Part shown: positions 33,317-42,997 of the stretch, piece after piece
Position numbering within the stretch: position 1 is the stretch's first letter
Layout of the letters: each line of letters starts with the position of its first letter
Assembly (NCBI GenBank): GCA_937980205.1
Contig: CALJKW010000051.1
Span: 186,001 to 250,000, forward strand
DNA from: an uncultured Myxococcales bacterium
GTDB lineage: Bacteria; Myxococcota; Myxococcia; Myxococcales; Myxococcaceae
DNA: 64,000 nt
Direction of reading: 5' to 3'
The notes under the pieces: generated by a model
Databases searched by the model: none
What the model was told of the DNA's origin: nothing
What the model saw: only the letters and a program-made list of their open reading frames with translations
Position numbers and translations under genes: made by a program

Positions 33317-35391
33317 ACGCGCTCTTCATCACCACCCTCGTGGGCCTCGGCGTGGGCGTGTGGGACGTCGCCGGGCTCGAGCAGTGCCGGGCGAAGTGCG
33401 CGGCCGAGGCGGTGCGCTGCGGCAGCTCCGAGTGCGGCGTGCCGGCGGGTCTGAACTGCTCGACCCAGCAAGACCCCGCCTGCGGCCGAAAGCCCGCGTT
33501 CGATGCCTGCCGCGAGCAGTGTTGGGCACGGCGTTCCGTTTCGCTCGTCGACGCGCCCCAGTGGCGACGGGCCGAGCTCGAGCTGCAGAAGGTGTCGGGC
33601 GAGGTCGAGCTCACGCAAGCCGTGCTCGAGCTCGAGGGGCGAGCTGCCTGGGGCGACCCCGCACCGGCCGGGTGCCGCTTCTGGGAAGAGGCCGCGTGCA
33701 AGCGCGAGTGTCAGGCCGGCAAGGTGCGCGCGTGCGGCCACGTCGCCCGGCGCGCGCCGAGAGAAGAGGCCCGCGCGATATTGGCCGAGGTGTGCAAGCG
33801 CGGCGACGCGTACAGCTGCGCCGCCTTGTCGAAGCTCGCCCAAGACCGCTCGTTCGCGCTGAAGGCCGTCGCCCTGGGCCGTCGCGGCTGTGAGGCGCGC
33901 GACGGCCGAGCATGCCTCGCGGCCGCCATCGGCAGCGACGTGCTCGGCCGAAGCGACTGGAGAGCGAGCTACGGCAGCCTCGGCTGCGCCCTGGGCGAGG
34001 CCGAGGCGTGCACCGAGTACCTGCAGTCAGGCCAGCGTGCCCCCGAAGAGCAGGTCAGCGTGTCCACGCGGTATGCGGGCCTCGCCTCGCAAAGGTGCCA
34101 GGCGGGCGACGACTGGCAGTGCTGGCTCTATGCGATGTACCGCAAGTCCAGCCACGACCGCCCCGAGTACATCGACGACGCGGCGTCGGTCTTCGCGACG
34201 CTGTGCGCGAAGGGCAGCGTCGAGGCGTGCGCGAAGCAGACCGAGAGCCAGGGCCTGGCGGCCGACCTGCGCGCCCTCATCGCGCGGCAGCAGCGCGAAG
34301 ACGCCGAGCTCATGCGCCGCGAGCAGGCCGAGCGCGACCGGCAGCAGCGCATGCTCGACGAGGCCCGCGACGCTCGCCGCCGCTGGGAGCAGCAGCAAGA
34401 CGAGCTCGACCGCCAGAACCAGCAGCGCGTGCTCGACGAGCTGAACGCCGACCGCCAGCGCGAGCGCGAAGACCTGCAGCGCGCCGAGGCGCAGGCGCGC
34501 GAGCGGCAGCAGCGCGACGCCGACGCGCTCTCGAGGCGGCTGGAGCAACAGCGGCAGCAGCAGCTCGACCAGGTCCGGCGCGCCGCCGAGCTGCAGCAAG
34601 AGCGCGCGCGCCGCGACCGCGAGCTCGCCCAGCAGCGCGCCGAAGCCAAGGCCCGCGCCGACGCCGACGCGCGCGACCGCCGCGAGGCGGCGGCGAAGGA
34701 GGCGAGAGACGCGAAGGCCGCCGCCGACCTCGCCGCCCGGCAGGCCCGGGAGCAGCGAGAGCGCGAGGCCGAAGAGCGGCGGCAGGCAGAGGCCGACAGG
34801 AAACGGCTCGAAAAGGAGCGGCTCGACAGGGAGCGCGCCGAGGCCAGGGCTCGCGCCGACGCCGAGGCGAGAGAGCGCGAGGCGAAGCGCCTCGCCGCGC
34901 AGCAGGCGGTGAACGACCAGCGCCTGCTCGATCAGAAGCGCAAAGAGCAGCAGCGCGAGGAGGAGCAGCGCAAAGCGAAGGAGCTGCTCGACGCGAGGCA
35001 CGCCGAGCAGGTGCGCAAGGCCAAGGAGATCAAGACCGAGTCGTTTCGCCTCGAGGTCGGCGGGCTCAAGGTGCTCAACGGCATGGAGCTCTCGTGGAGG
35101 GCGGATCCGATGGGCGGCGACTGCACCGTCGGTAATCCGGGGATGACCTCGAACAACTACTCCATCGTCGCGACCCTGAAGAACCGCTCAGGCGTGCGCA
35201 AGCGCGGCACGCTCGCGGCGACGTACGTGGTGCACACGGGCGGCGCCGTGATTGGCTCGGTGCACCGGCCGCCAGCCGGGCTGCGCTACCTGGACCCCGG
35301 CGAGGTCATCGAGCTGGTGGGCGAGCTCACCTGCATCCACGACGGCGGCCCCACCACCTTCTACGGCAACTTCACGGTGGGCGAAGATTGA
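33313..35391 (+). CDS. Exported protein with Cys-rich Sel1-like region and long charged coiled coil
   Basis: The protein is 692 residues. The N-terminus is weakly hydrophobic (ALFITTLVGLGVGVW) and may be a signal sequence. Residues ~20-320 contain many Cys and helical pairs resembling Sel1/TPR units (VCKRGDAYSCAALSKLA, LCAKGSVEACAKQ). Residues ~330-575 are an almost uninterrupted Arg/Glu/Gln/Ala coiled coil, long enough to span ~35 nm. The last ~115 residues form a beta domain (VGGLKVLNGMELSW, GTLAATYVVHTGG) with Cys residues. The TolA-like design suggests a periplasm-spanning or structural link, although no transmembrane anchor beyond the N-terminus is visible. The start overlaps the TSP3 gene stop (ATGA). 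Confidence 0.65.
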   Translation: MNALFITTLVGLGVGVWDVAGLEQCRAKCAAEAVRCGSSECGVPAGLNCSTQQDPACGRKPAFDACREQCWARRSVSLVDAPQWRRAELELQKVSGEVELTQAVLELEGRAAWGDPAPAGCRFWEEAACKRECQAGKVRACGHVARRAPREEARAILAEVCKRGDAYSCAALSKLAQDRSFALKAVALGRRGCEARDGRACLAAAIGSDVLGRSDWRASYGSLGCALGEAEACTEYLQSGQRAPEEQVSVSTRYAGLASQRCQAGDDWQCWLYAMYRKSSHDRPEYIDDAASVFATLCAKGSVEACAKQTESQGLAADLRALIARQQREDAELMRREQAERDRQQRMLDEARDARRRWEQQQDELDRQNQQRVLDELNADRQREREDLQRAEAQARERQQRDADALSRRLEQQRQQQLDQVRRAAELQQERARRDRELAQQRAEAKARADADARDRREAAAKEARDAKAAADLAARQAREQREREAEERRQAEADRKRLEKERLDRERAEARARADAEAREREAKRLAAQQAVNDQRLLDQKRKEQQREEEQRKAKELLDARHAEQVRKAKEIKTESFRLEVGGLKVLNGMELSWRADPMGGDCTVGNPGMTSNNYSIVATLKNRSGVRKRGTLAATYVVHTGGAVIGSVHRPPAGLRYLDPGEVIELVGELTCIHDGGPTTFYGNFTVGED

Positions 35392-36200
35392 CCCGCGCCG
35401 CGCTCATCACCCTGGTGTGCGCGACGGGCGCGCTGGCAGAGCCGCTCGCCCTCGACGAAGCCGAGGCGCTGCTCGCCGCTGGGCTCTATCGTGACGCCGC
35501 CGCCTCGGCCGAGCTGGCGCTCGCCCAGGCGCCCGGCCTGCCCGCGGCGCTGAAGGTGCGGGCGCGGGCGAACCGCGCCCTGGCGATGAACCCGCCGGCA
35601 GAGCGGGCGATGGCGACGCTCGACCCTGAGTACGACTACGCCCGCCTCGAGCAGCGGCTGGGCGCGGTCGCGGCGGATCTCGCGGCGTGCCTGGGCGCGG
35701 CGACCGGCGTCGAACGGGCGCAGCTTCAAGTCGAGCTCGACGCGGCGCGGGTGCTCGTGCAACGCGCAGGGGCGCGACGCGCCGAGGCCGACGTCGTGCG
35801 CACGCGGCGCGCCGAGCAGGCAGCCGAGGAGGTGCCCCGTGTCCGCGCGGGCGCGGCGGCCTCCCGGGTCGCCGCGCTGGCCGCCGCTCACGCGCAGTGG
35901 GAGGAAGACTGGGCCTTCCAGCGCGGCATGCGCAAGGCCGGGGTGACGCTGCTGGTGATGGCGCTCGCGCTCGGGGCGGTGTCGGTGGGCACGTTTCTAG
36001 GCTCGAACGGCGAGGTCGACAGCATTCGCCGGGGCGGGCTGATGAGCGGCGCCGAGATTCAGGCGCGCGCGAGCACGGCCGGCGCCCTGCGGACGGTGAG
36101 CCTGGTCACGTTGATCAGCGGCGCGCTGAGCGCCATCGTCGGCGCGGTGGTGCTCGTCCCCAGCGGCTACCCGGACGCGCCGGGAGGAGCCGCCCCGTGA
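35388..36200 (+). CDS. Exported helical membrane protein, function unknown
   Basis: The protein is 270 residues from a TTG overlapping the previous stop (TTGA). A signal peptide (AALITLVCATGALA) precedes a TPR-like helical region (DEAEALLAAGLYRDAAASAELAL). A long helix follows, then two hydrophobic helices near the C-terminus (VTLLVMALALGAVSVGTFLG, TVSLVTLISGALSAIVGAVVLV). A helical periplasmic domain plus two membrane helices would suit an inner-membrane partner of the coiled-coil protein. I do not recognise a family. Confidence 0.6.
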   Translation: MTRAALITLVCATGALAEPLALDEAEALLAAGLYRDAAASAELALAQAPGLPAALKVRARANRALAMNPPAERAMATLDPEYDYARLEQRLGAVAADLAACLGAATGVERAQLQVELDAARVLVQRAGARRAEADVVRTRRAEQAAEEVPRVRAGAAASRVAALAAAHAQWEEDWAFQRGMRKAGVTLLVMALALGAVSVGTFLGSNGEVDSIRRGGLMSGAEIQARASTAGALRTVSLVTLISGALSAIVGAVVLVPSGYPDAPGGAAP

Positions 36201-37123
36201 GGCGCGTGCTGGGCTTGACCCTCGTGGCGGCGTGCACGGTCGACTTGAAGGCGCTCAGCCCCTTCCCCTGCGGCGCCGACGCGGCGTGCCCCGACGGTTT
36301 CTCGTGCACGCGCCTGGGCTGCGTCGCGTACGCGCTGGGCGTGCCCTGCCGCAAGCCAGCGGCAGGCGAGCGCGACCCGTGCGAGGAGTTCGGCCTCCCC
36401 GACGGTCTCGAGTGCAAGACCGGCGTGTGCGTTCACGAGTGCCGCTCGAGCTGCCCGAACGGCGGGAGCTGCACCCAGACCAGCGAGGGCCGGGTCTGCC
36501 TGCTCGACTGCGAGTCGGTCGGTGCGCTGTGCGAGACCGGCGCGCGCTGCAACGGGCCCGGGCGCTGCGGAGCCGACGACGGCGGCGTGCTGCCGGACGG
36601 AGGCACGGGGGGCGGCGCCGATGCAGGCCGCACCCTGCCGCCGGGGGCGCTGCTCGTCTTCACCACCGCCGAGACGTTCAACGGAGATCTGCGCGACCAG
36701 CCCGATGCCTCGACCGGCCTTGCCGGCGCGGACCAGCGCTGCGCCGATGCCGCCATTGCCGGGGGCCTGCCCGGCCGCTTCGTCGCACTGCTCGCACGCA
36801 ACGGGGTCGACGCCCGCTCGCGGCTCCCCACCTCGGGCCGCTGGTTCCTCGCCGGCACGCTCGTCGAGGCGTTCGCCTCGCGCGCCCAGGTCGACGACAA
36901 GCCCAGCGTCGTGCTCGACCGCGACCAGTTCGGCGAGCGCGTCAGCGGCCACGTGTGGGTCGGCAGCCCTGCGGGCCACTGCCTTCAGTGGACTCGCACC
37001 GGCGCAACTGCCACTGCGGTGCGCGGGACGACCGACGCGCCCCACACCTGGTTCGCGGTGAGCCCGTCGGATCGCGGCAGCTGCGCCAACCTCCACCACC
37101 TCTACTGTTTCCAGGTGCCGTGA
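36197..37123 (+). CDS. Cys-rich lipoprotein with C-terminal DUF1554-like (lectin-fold) domain
   Basis: The protein is 308 residues from a GTG overlapping the previous stop (GTGA). The lipobox is LVAAC near residue 13. Residues ~20-125 hold about 14 cysteines in short EGF-like spacing (CGADAACPDGFSCTRLGC). A Gly/Asp linker follows. Residues ~150-308 match the DUF1554 pattern: LVFTTAETFNGDL, GLAGADQRCADAA, SGRWFLAGT, HVWVGSPAGHCLQW, CANLHHLYCFQV. That domain belongs to the C-type-lectin-like/collagenase-domain group found in Leptospira and myxobacterial surface proteins. It is the last gene of the coupled four-gene surface operon; ligand unknown. Confidence 0.7.
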   Translation: MRRVLGLTLVAACTVDLKALSPFPCGADAACPDGFSCTRLGCVAYALGVPCRKPAAGERDPCEEFGLPDGLECKTGVCVHECRSSCPNGGSCTQTSEGRVCLLDCESVGALCETGARCNGPGRCGADDGGVLPDGGTGGGADAGRTLPPGALLVFTTAETFNGDLRDQPDASTGLAGADQRCADAAIAGGLPGRFVALLARNGVDARSRLPTSGRWFLAGTLVEAFASRAQVDDKPSVVLDRDQFGERVSGHVWVGSPAGHCLQWTRTGATATAVRGTTDAPHTWFAVSPSDRGSCANLHHLYCFQVP

Positions 37124-37144
37124 GGACGAGCGGAGGAGAGGCGG

Positions 37145-37167
37145 CGCTCGCCGTGCGGCGGCGAGCG
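37145..37167. terminator. Strong hairpin between convergent genes
   Basis: CGCTCGCCG (37145-37153) and CGGCGAGCG (37159-37167) form a perfect 9-bp stem with a 5-nt loop, 21 nt after the stop of the lectin-like lipoprotein gene and facing the convergent sulfatase gene. No T tract. A bidirectional terminator is likely. Confidence 0.5.
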
Positions 37168-37253
37168 AGGCGCGACGGCGTGTTGGAGAAGGTGTCCCCA
37201 GGCGGCGCGAGCTCCTGCAACGGAAGCGGCGACGTCGCGGGAGGGCCCTTCCT

Positions 37254-39482
37254 CTATTGTCTGCACCCCGCCGGCTCGGCGAGCAGCCCGGCCAGCGTCG
37301 CGGTCACGGGGATGAGCCGCGGCGTCACCCGGTAGCGGTCGGCCCTGGTCTTCAAGAACACCGAGTCCTCGTAGTCCGCCGCGCGGTCGCCGCTCTTGTT
37401 CAGCGCGTACAGCTCGCTGACGCCGTTGATGCCGAGCACGTAGGCCTCGTCGCCGCCGCCGGGGTCGAACCAGGGGCTCGTCACCTGGCCGCCGAGCGTG
37501 TGCCAGCGCGCGCTCTCAGGCAGCGCGACGATGCCCGGGTGCTTCGACAAGAGCGCGAGCAGCATCGCGGGCACGTCGTTCTGCGACAGCGGGCCCGCCG
37601 CGACGAGCCGCTGCACCTCGGCGAGCGCGGCGTCGAGGGCCGCCGCGTCGACGGCGCGCGCGCGCAGCGCCGCGGGCAGCACCAGCGCCATGGGAATGCG
37701 CCCCTTCTGCGCGTCGGTCTCGGTCGGCTGCGGCCCCCACACGTACGTGTGGCCGGTCGAGTGGTCGGCCGCGAGCAGCACGATGGTCCGCTCGGCCAGG
37801 GCCTGCTCCTCGAGCCGCGCGAACAGCCGCTCCACCGCCGCGTCGGTGTACGAGTACGCCACCAGCCGCCGGCGGTCATCGGCGTCGGCGCGGTGGGGCG
37901 CCTGCTCCAGCGCCGCGGCGACGCGCGCAGACACCGCCTCGGGCAGGTCCTGCGGCGCGGTGAACGGAGAGTGGTGCGACAGCGACATCACCAGCGACAG
38001 CAGCGGCCCGTCGTCGAGCCCCTTGCGCACGCGCGCGACGGCGTCGTCGAAGACCGCGAAGTCGGTGATGCCGTCCCACGTGCCCTTCGGCGCGTCCTTC
38101 GGGAAGTCGTCTTGCCCCACCACCGTGCTGAAGCGGTGCTCGCGGAAGAAGCGGTCCATCGCGTCGAACTTCGGGTCCGAGCCGTACGAGAACGACGCGC
38201 GGAAGCCGGCGTCCACCAGCACGTCGGAGAGGCACCGCACCGGCATCGGCTGCAGGTCGCGGATGAAGCTCAGGTTGTAGGGCAGCGTGCCCAGGCCGCA
38301 CGTCATCGCGCCCAGCGCGTGCGCGGTGCGCACCCCGGCCTGGTACAGCGACGGCGCCGCGATGACTCCGCTGCCGGGCGTGCGCGCCGCCTCGTAGAGC
38401 CCGTTGATGAACGGCGCGAGCTCGCGCGGCGCCGCCGGGTTCAGCGCGTTCAAGTCGTCGGCGCGGAAGCCCTCGAGCATCAGCACCACCACCGCGACGC
38501 GCCCATCGCCGCCCTCGAACAGCGCTGCCGACGCGCGCTCGAGCGCGGCGAGCAGCTCGCGGCCGCGAGGGTCCTTCGTCGCTTCTTCGCGCTGCGGCTC
38601 CAGAGGCCGCGCATACGGGTGCGGCGGGCAGCTCTTCCGCGCCGGCCACCCCAGCCGCGCGGCGCCGGTCGCGGCGAGCTCCTTGGGCAGCTGCGCGTCG
38701 AGCACGAGCTGGCGCGGCGTCGAGGGGCCGCGGTGCGCCAGCACGTCGGCGGCGCTCTCGACGAGGCCGGTGAGCGGGTCTCCGAGCAGCGCCGCCGAGA
38801 ACCGGTTCGACGCGGCGCCGGCCGCGGCCGTGAGCCCGACCACGCCCCAGGCGCCGATGAAGAGGCCGAGCAGAACTCCGAACGACCACGGCCTCCACGG
38901 CAGCGGCTCGCCCTTCGCGCGTGCCCAGCGCCAGCCGATGACGCCCATCGCGAGCAGCGCGCCGGCGACCGCGGGCCCCCACACGCTCGTCGAGCGGATG
39001 AACTCGACCGCTCCCGAGACGAAGCTCGCGTTCGCGCCGCCCTCGGCGAGGTCGAACACGGTGGGGAAGCCGCCGCGCTCGTGCTTCACCTCCTGCGCGA
39101 CGACCGTCGTCACCCAGACGACGAAGCCGACCGGCGCCGCTGCCAGCGCCGGGCCCGCGCCCTGCCAGCGGGCGCCTGCGCGGCGCCGTGCGACGAGGGT
39201 CACGAGGCAGGTGAGCGCCAGCACCAGCGGCGCCAACAGCAACGCCACGGCGGCCAGGTCGACCAGCACACCCGCCAGCACCCGCTCGGCCCTCACCGGC
39301 CACGGAGCCCACGAGCGCGTCGCTACGGCCAACCGCGCCGGCAGGGCGGCAGTGCCCAGCAGCAGCACCGCGAACAGCCCCGCCAAGAGCCCCTTCTGGA
39401 GCGCTTCGGTTCGGCTGCTGCGGCTGCTCTGCCCGGACGACACTTCGGCCCCACAACTACCTTGCTCTCGTGTGATTTTCAC
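37254..39482 (-). CDS. LTA synthase-type membrane sulfatase/phosphotransferase
   Basis: The protein is 742 residues from a GTG. Five or six hydrophobic helices occupy the first ~240, and an alkaline-phosphatase-superfamily domain covers ~320-650. Active-site elements are present: VVLMLEGFRADDL (Glu337 metal ligand), the nucleophile segment AGVRTAHALGAMTCG (Thr386), and the second metal site ADHSTGHTYVWG. The domain order and topology are those of lipoteichoic-acid synthase-like enzymes. In Gram-negative bacteria such proteins transfer phosphoglycerol or phosphoethanolamine to periplasmic glucans or lipids. It diverges from the membrane NTPase/GT2 operon 41 bp away, pointing to a shared envelope-polymer function (inference). 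Confidence 0.8.
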   Translation of the reverse strand: MKITREQGSCGAEVSSGQSSRSSRTEALQKGLLAGLFAVLLLGTAALPARLAVATRSWAPWPVRAERVLAGVLVDLAAVALLLAPLVLALTCLVTLVARRRAGARWQGAGPALAAAPVGFVVWVTTVVAQEVKHERGGFPTVFDLAEGGANASFVSGAVEFIRSTSVWGPAVAGALLAMGVIGWRWARAKGEPLPWRPWSFGVLLGLFIGAWGVVGLTAAAGAASNRFSAALLGDPLTGLVESAADVLAHRGPSTPRQLVLDAQLPKELAATGAARLGWPARKSCPPHPYARPLEPQREEATKDPRGRELLAALERASAALFEGGDGRVAVVVLMLEGFRADDLNALNPAAPRELAPFINGLYEAARTPGSGVIAAPSLYQAGVRTAHALGAMTCGLGTLPYNLSFIRDLQPMPVRCLSDVLVDAGFRASFSYGSDPKFDAMDRFFREHRFSTVVGQDDFPKDAPKGTWDGITDFAVFDDAVARVRKGLDDGPLLSLVMSLSHHSPFTAPQDLPEAVSARVAAALEQAPHRADADDRRRLVAYSYTDAAVERLFARLEEQALAERTIVLLAADHSTGHTYVWGPQPTETDAQKGRIPMALVLPAALRARAVDAAALDAALAEVQRLVAAGPLSQNDVPAMLLALLSKHPGIVALPESARWHTLGGQVTSPWFDPGGGDEAYVLGINGVSELYALNKSGDRAADYEDSVFLKTRADRYRVTPRLIPVTATLAGLLAEPAGCRQ

Positions 39483-39523
39483 CCGCCCTGGCCCCGTAAG
39501 ATGCTCGGCTCGCGCACCTCCCC

Positions 39524-42500
39524 ATGACGTCGGCGTTGTCCCTGTTCTTCTTTGCTTCCACCCTCGCGGCCACCCCCGATGGCGGGGTCTCGTGCGTCGA
39601 GGTCGAGCAGCGCCTCGCCGCGGTTCAGCGCACGCTGGCCACGTGCACCGACACCACCCGCACCCTCACCACAGCGCGCGACCGCTGCGAGGAGGCGCTC
39701 GAAGAGAGCACCGGGAAGGCCCAGGCCACCGCGGCGAAGCTCGACGCCTGCGTCGCCGAGAAGGAGCACCAGTGCGTCGAGGCCGCGGCGATGGCGGCGG
39801 GCCTGCTGCACGGCCACGCGAAGAGCGTCGGCGCGTGCGTGCCGAGCGCGACCGTGACCGAGCTGCAGCAGCTCGTCGACGCGTGGGCCTCGGTCAGCCG
39901 CACGCTCGCGCAGCTCGACGAATACGTCACCGGCGCCAGCGACATCGCGCCGCGCCCGGGCGCGGGCACGCTCGAGACCGAGCGCCACCTCGCCCGCATT
40001 CTCGGCGCCCGCAGCGGCACGCCGCTGTGGAACCGCCGCATCCTCATCGAGGCGTTCAAGCTCACCGCGCCCGAGTCGTTCCGGCGGCTGAAGGCCCCCG
40101 CCGCGGGCGGGCTCGAGGCCTTCTTCGAGTCGCGCGGGCCGCTGCCCGAGGCCCTCATCGCCGAGGCGAAGGCCGAGCACGAGGCGCAGCCCGGCGCGGC
40201 GCCTCCGCTGACGACGGCGCTGAGGCTCACGCGCGCCTACCTTCACCTGGCGCGGTGCGACGAGCGGGTCGATTCGCGCGAGTGCGGCCGGGCGCGCCAG
40301 CTCGTCGACCTGCTCGACTCGACGGGCCCGCTGCTCGTGCGGCGTCGCATCGAAGAGCTGTACTCGACTCCGTGTGAGTCGGTGCGGCCCGACGTGATGC
40401 TCGCCTGGCTGCGCAGCCTGCCCACGTCGGCGAAGGTCGACCGCGAGAGCAACGTCAGCGAGCTGGGCGAGGCGACGCGGGCGAAGCTGTACCTCTGCTT
40501 CCTCTCGGCCGAGACCGACGAGGCCTCGTTCCGCGCCTGGGTCGCGCGGCGGCTGCCCGCGCCCACCGAGCTCGACGAGCGCACGCTGCCGGTGGCCGAC
40601 GCGGCGCTCAAGCTCGCCTCCGACGGCGACCCGGTCGACCGGTGCGGCCGCGCCGTGCGCACGCTGCAGCGGCTTCCGATGCCGAAGCAGTGCGAGCTGC
40701 CCGGCGCCGACGCCATCGCCGCCCTCACCGCCTGGGCGAAGGCGCCGGTGCCCAAGACGCGGACCCGCGAGTACGACCTCTGCCAGCGCGTCGTCGGGCT
40801 GTTGTGGAACGGCGCTGCCGTCTCGTTGCCCGACTCGCCCGAAGACACGGTGCGCATCGCCGACGACGCACCCGCGACCGCCGTCGAGGTGCTGCGGCAG
40901 GCGTGCGGCGAGCGCCGCGGCTCGGGCGTGCAGTTCGAAGAAGCGCTGGCCGCGCTCGCGGGCCTCGCCGAGAGCACCGGCGAGACGGTGACGCGCTCTC
41001 CGTGGCGGTGGGACCCGAAGACGGGCCGGCCCCACGAGAAGCTCAAGCTCGACGCCGCGCTCGAGTACGGCGGCTGGCTGCGCCACCTCGTCGAGGCCGA
41101 GACCGCCTGCGACGCGCTGGGGCTGCAGTCGGCGCGGTGCGAGGCGTGCGGCGAGACTCCGCCCGGCGCCCACTTCGACTGCGACGCGCGCAGGCAGGTC
41201 ATCGACGCGTGGAGCCGCTACCGCTTCCTCACCCGCTCGGGCGCGGTCGGGCTCTTCGGGCTGGTCGTCGCGCTGTGGTTCGTGGTGCGCCAGTCGCGCG
41301 CGCGGCGCCTCTTCGCCAGCCCGGTCGGCGTGGTGCGCGAGAGCCTCGAGGCGCTCGGCCTGGGCGCCGCGCCGGACGTCTGGCGCTACGTCTTCCCCTC
41401 GCGGCACGACACGCTGTGCCTCGAGCTGCCCAAGCGCCCGGCGTGGGAGCGCTGGGGCGCGCGCGCTGCGGCCGTCTTCAGCGGCGACCCGCAGGCGCTG
41501 CGCGAGTCGCACGTGAACCACGCCGCGGCGGTCGCCCAGCGCGAGAGCGTGCGCGTCGTGTTCCTCTTGCACCCCGACTCCGCCGCTCCGGAGCTCGGCG
41601 CGGTGCGCGCCATCCTCGACTGGGCGGCCCGCGGCGGCACGCGCGCGGTGCAGGTGCTGCCGCTCGCGCTCTCGCGCCTCGCGTGGACCCGGCGCGACGA
41701 AGACCTGCTCGACCTCGTCGAGACGACCACGCTGCGCGGCAACCCGTTCGAGGTTCGCGGCCCGGTGCGCAGCTCGAGCCAGTTCTGGAACCGCGAGCGG
41801 CTGGTCGCCGGCCTGCTGACCGAGGCGCGCAACGGCAACTGGGTGGTGGTGACGGGCCTGCGGCGCTTCGGAAAATCATCGCTCGCCCTCGAGGTCGCGC
41901 GGCGCACGACCGGCCCGTCGGCGTACGTCGACCTCGCCGGCTTCCACCACGAGGTCTCGTTCGGCGAGACGGCGGCGGCGGCCGTCGACGCGGTGCTGCG
42001 CACGCTCTTGATGCGGCTGGCCGACTCGGCCGCAGCGCGCTTCCCCGCCGCGGTGGTGCCGCCGATGCCCGGCGGCGAGCTCGACGCGCCGACGCTGGCC
42101 GAGTGGGTGCGCAGCCTGGGCGTCGCGTGCGGCACCTCGGCGGGCACCGCTCCGCCGCCCATCTTCCTGGTGCTCGACGAGGTGGAGCAGCTGCTCTCGC
42201 AGCCGCCGGACAAGCTGGGGCGCGCGCTGCACGTGCTGGCGACGCTGGTGGGGCGCCTGCGCAGCGCCGTCTCCGACCCGTCGTCGCCGCACGCGAGCAG
42301 CACGGTCGGCGTGGTGTTCTGCGCCGCGATGCACCCGCTCTTGTGGGCGCCGCTCTCGACGCTCGGCGGCCAGTCGCTGATGGGCTCGTTCTCGTCCATC
42401 TGCGTGCCGGCGCTCGACGACGAGGCGGCGCGGTCGATGATGCAGGGCCTCGGCGCGCAGCAGGGCATTCGCTTCGACGACGACGCGCTCGCGTCGCTGA

Positions 42501-42997
42501 TCCGCGCGTCGCAGGGCGTGCCGCTGCTGCTGCGGCGCCTGGGCACCTCGGTGCTCGAGCTGTACGACGCCGATCGGGCGCGGCAGGGCGCGCTGGGCGC
42601 CATGCGCATCGGCGTCGAGGGCGCGACCGAGGCGATTCGCCGCGAGGCCCGCGAGGGCTCGCCGCTGCGCGTCTGGGTCGAGTCGGAGATCGCTTCGCCC
42701 GACGGCTCGCCGGGCCTGATCCTGCGCGCCCTGGCCCGCGCGGACCGGGTGCGAGTCGCCGAGCTGCAGAAGCTGGTAGAGATGCAGGTCGTGGAACGGT
42801 TCACCACCACGGGCCTCGACAGTCACCTGCCTCCCGCCGAGCTCAAGCGGCGCGCGCAGGAGGCCGCGAGCGTGATGGTGCGCCTGGTCGCCGAGTCGAG
42901 GCTGCTCGACGTACACGGCGACCTGACGGCGCCGGACAGCTACTCGCTTCCAGCCGGCGTGCTGCGCTCGATTCTCTCGGAGGCAACCCGGACGTGA
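39524..42997 (+). CDS. Membrane-spanning STAND-like NTPase with large extracytoplasmic sensor region
   Basis: The protein is 1157 residues. A signal sequence (ALSLFFFASTLAATP) opens ~550 extracytoplasmic residues, helical and coiled-coil with many Cys. One transmembrane helix lies near 574-590 (AVGLFGLVVALWFVV). An alpha/beta region follows (~600-755). The P-loop domain carries Walker A GLRRFGKSS (~778-786), Walker B FLVLDEVEQLL (~881) and a QGVPLLLRRLG helix, as in archaeal/STAND-type ATPases whose GLRRxGKTS motif is diagnostic. A helical/winged-helix end follows. Such NTPases are signal-responsive switches. A periplasmic sensor fused to one through a membrane helix is unusual. It is coupled by GTGA to a GT2 gene, suggesting it gates polysaccharide synthesis. 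Confidence 0.7.
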   Translation: MTSALSLFFFASTLAATPDGGVSCVEVEQRLAAVQRTLATCTDTTRTLTTARDRCEEALEESTGKAQATAAKLDACVAEKEHQCVEAAAMAAGLLHGHAKSVGACVPSATVTELQQLVDAWASVSRTLAQLDEYVTGASDIAPRPGAGTLETERHLARILGARSGTPLWNRRILIEAFKLTAPESFRRLKAPAAGGLEAFFESRGPLPEALIAEAKAEHEAQPGAAPPLTTALRLTRAYLHLARCDERVDSRECGRARQLVDLLDSTGPLLVRRRIEELYSTPCESVRPDVMLAWLRSLPTSAKVDRESNVSELGEATRAKLYLCFLSAETDEASFRAWVARRLPAPTELDERTLPVADAALKLASDGDPVDRCGRAVRTLQRLPMPKQCELPGADAIAALTAWAKAPVPKTRTREYDLCQRVVGLLWNGAAVSLPDSPEDTVRIADDAPATAVEVLRQACGERRGSGVQFEEALAALAGLAESTGETVTRSPWRWDPKTGRPHEKLKLDAALEYGGWLRHLVEAETACDALGLQSARCEACGETPPGAHFDCDARRQVIDAWSRYRFLTRSGAVGLFGLVVALWFVVRQSRARRLFASPVGVVRESLEALGLGAAPDVWRYVFPSRHDTLCLELPKRPAWERWGARAAAVFSGDPQALRESHVNHAAAVAQRESVRVVFLLHPDSAAPELGAVRAILDWAARGGTRAVQVLPLALSRLAWTRRDEDLLDLVETTTLRGNPFEVRGPVRSSSQFWNRERLVAGLLTEARNGNWVVVTGLRRFGKSSLALEVARRTTGPSAYVDLAGFHHEVSFGETAAAAVDAVLRTLLMRLADSAAARFPAAVVPPMPGGELDAPTLAEWVRSLGVACGTSAGTAPPPIFLVLDEVEQLLSQPPDKLGRALHVLATLVGRLRSAVSDPSSPHASSTVGVVFCAAMHPLLWAPLSTLGGQSLMGSFSSICVPALDDEAARSMMQGLGAQQGIRFDDDALASLIRASQGVPLLLRRLGTSVLELYDADRARQGALGAMRIGVEGATEAIRREAREGSPLRVWVESEIASPDGSPGLILRALARADRVRVAELQKLVEMQVVERFTTTGLDSHLPPAELKRRAQEAASVMVRLVAESRLLDVHGDLTAPDSYSLPAGVLRSILSEATRT

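Noticed and set aside
39524..42997. Considered as an Avs/NLR-type antiphage defence protein because of its STAND-like NTPase
   Set aside because: It has a signal sequence, a membrane helix and a coupled polysaccharide synthase, with no nuclease or phage-linked neighbour; envelope signalling fits better.
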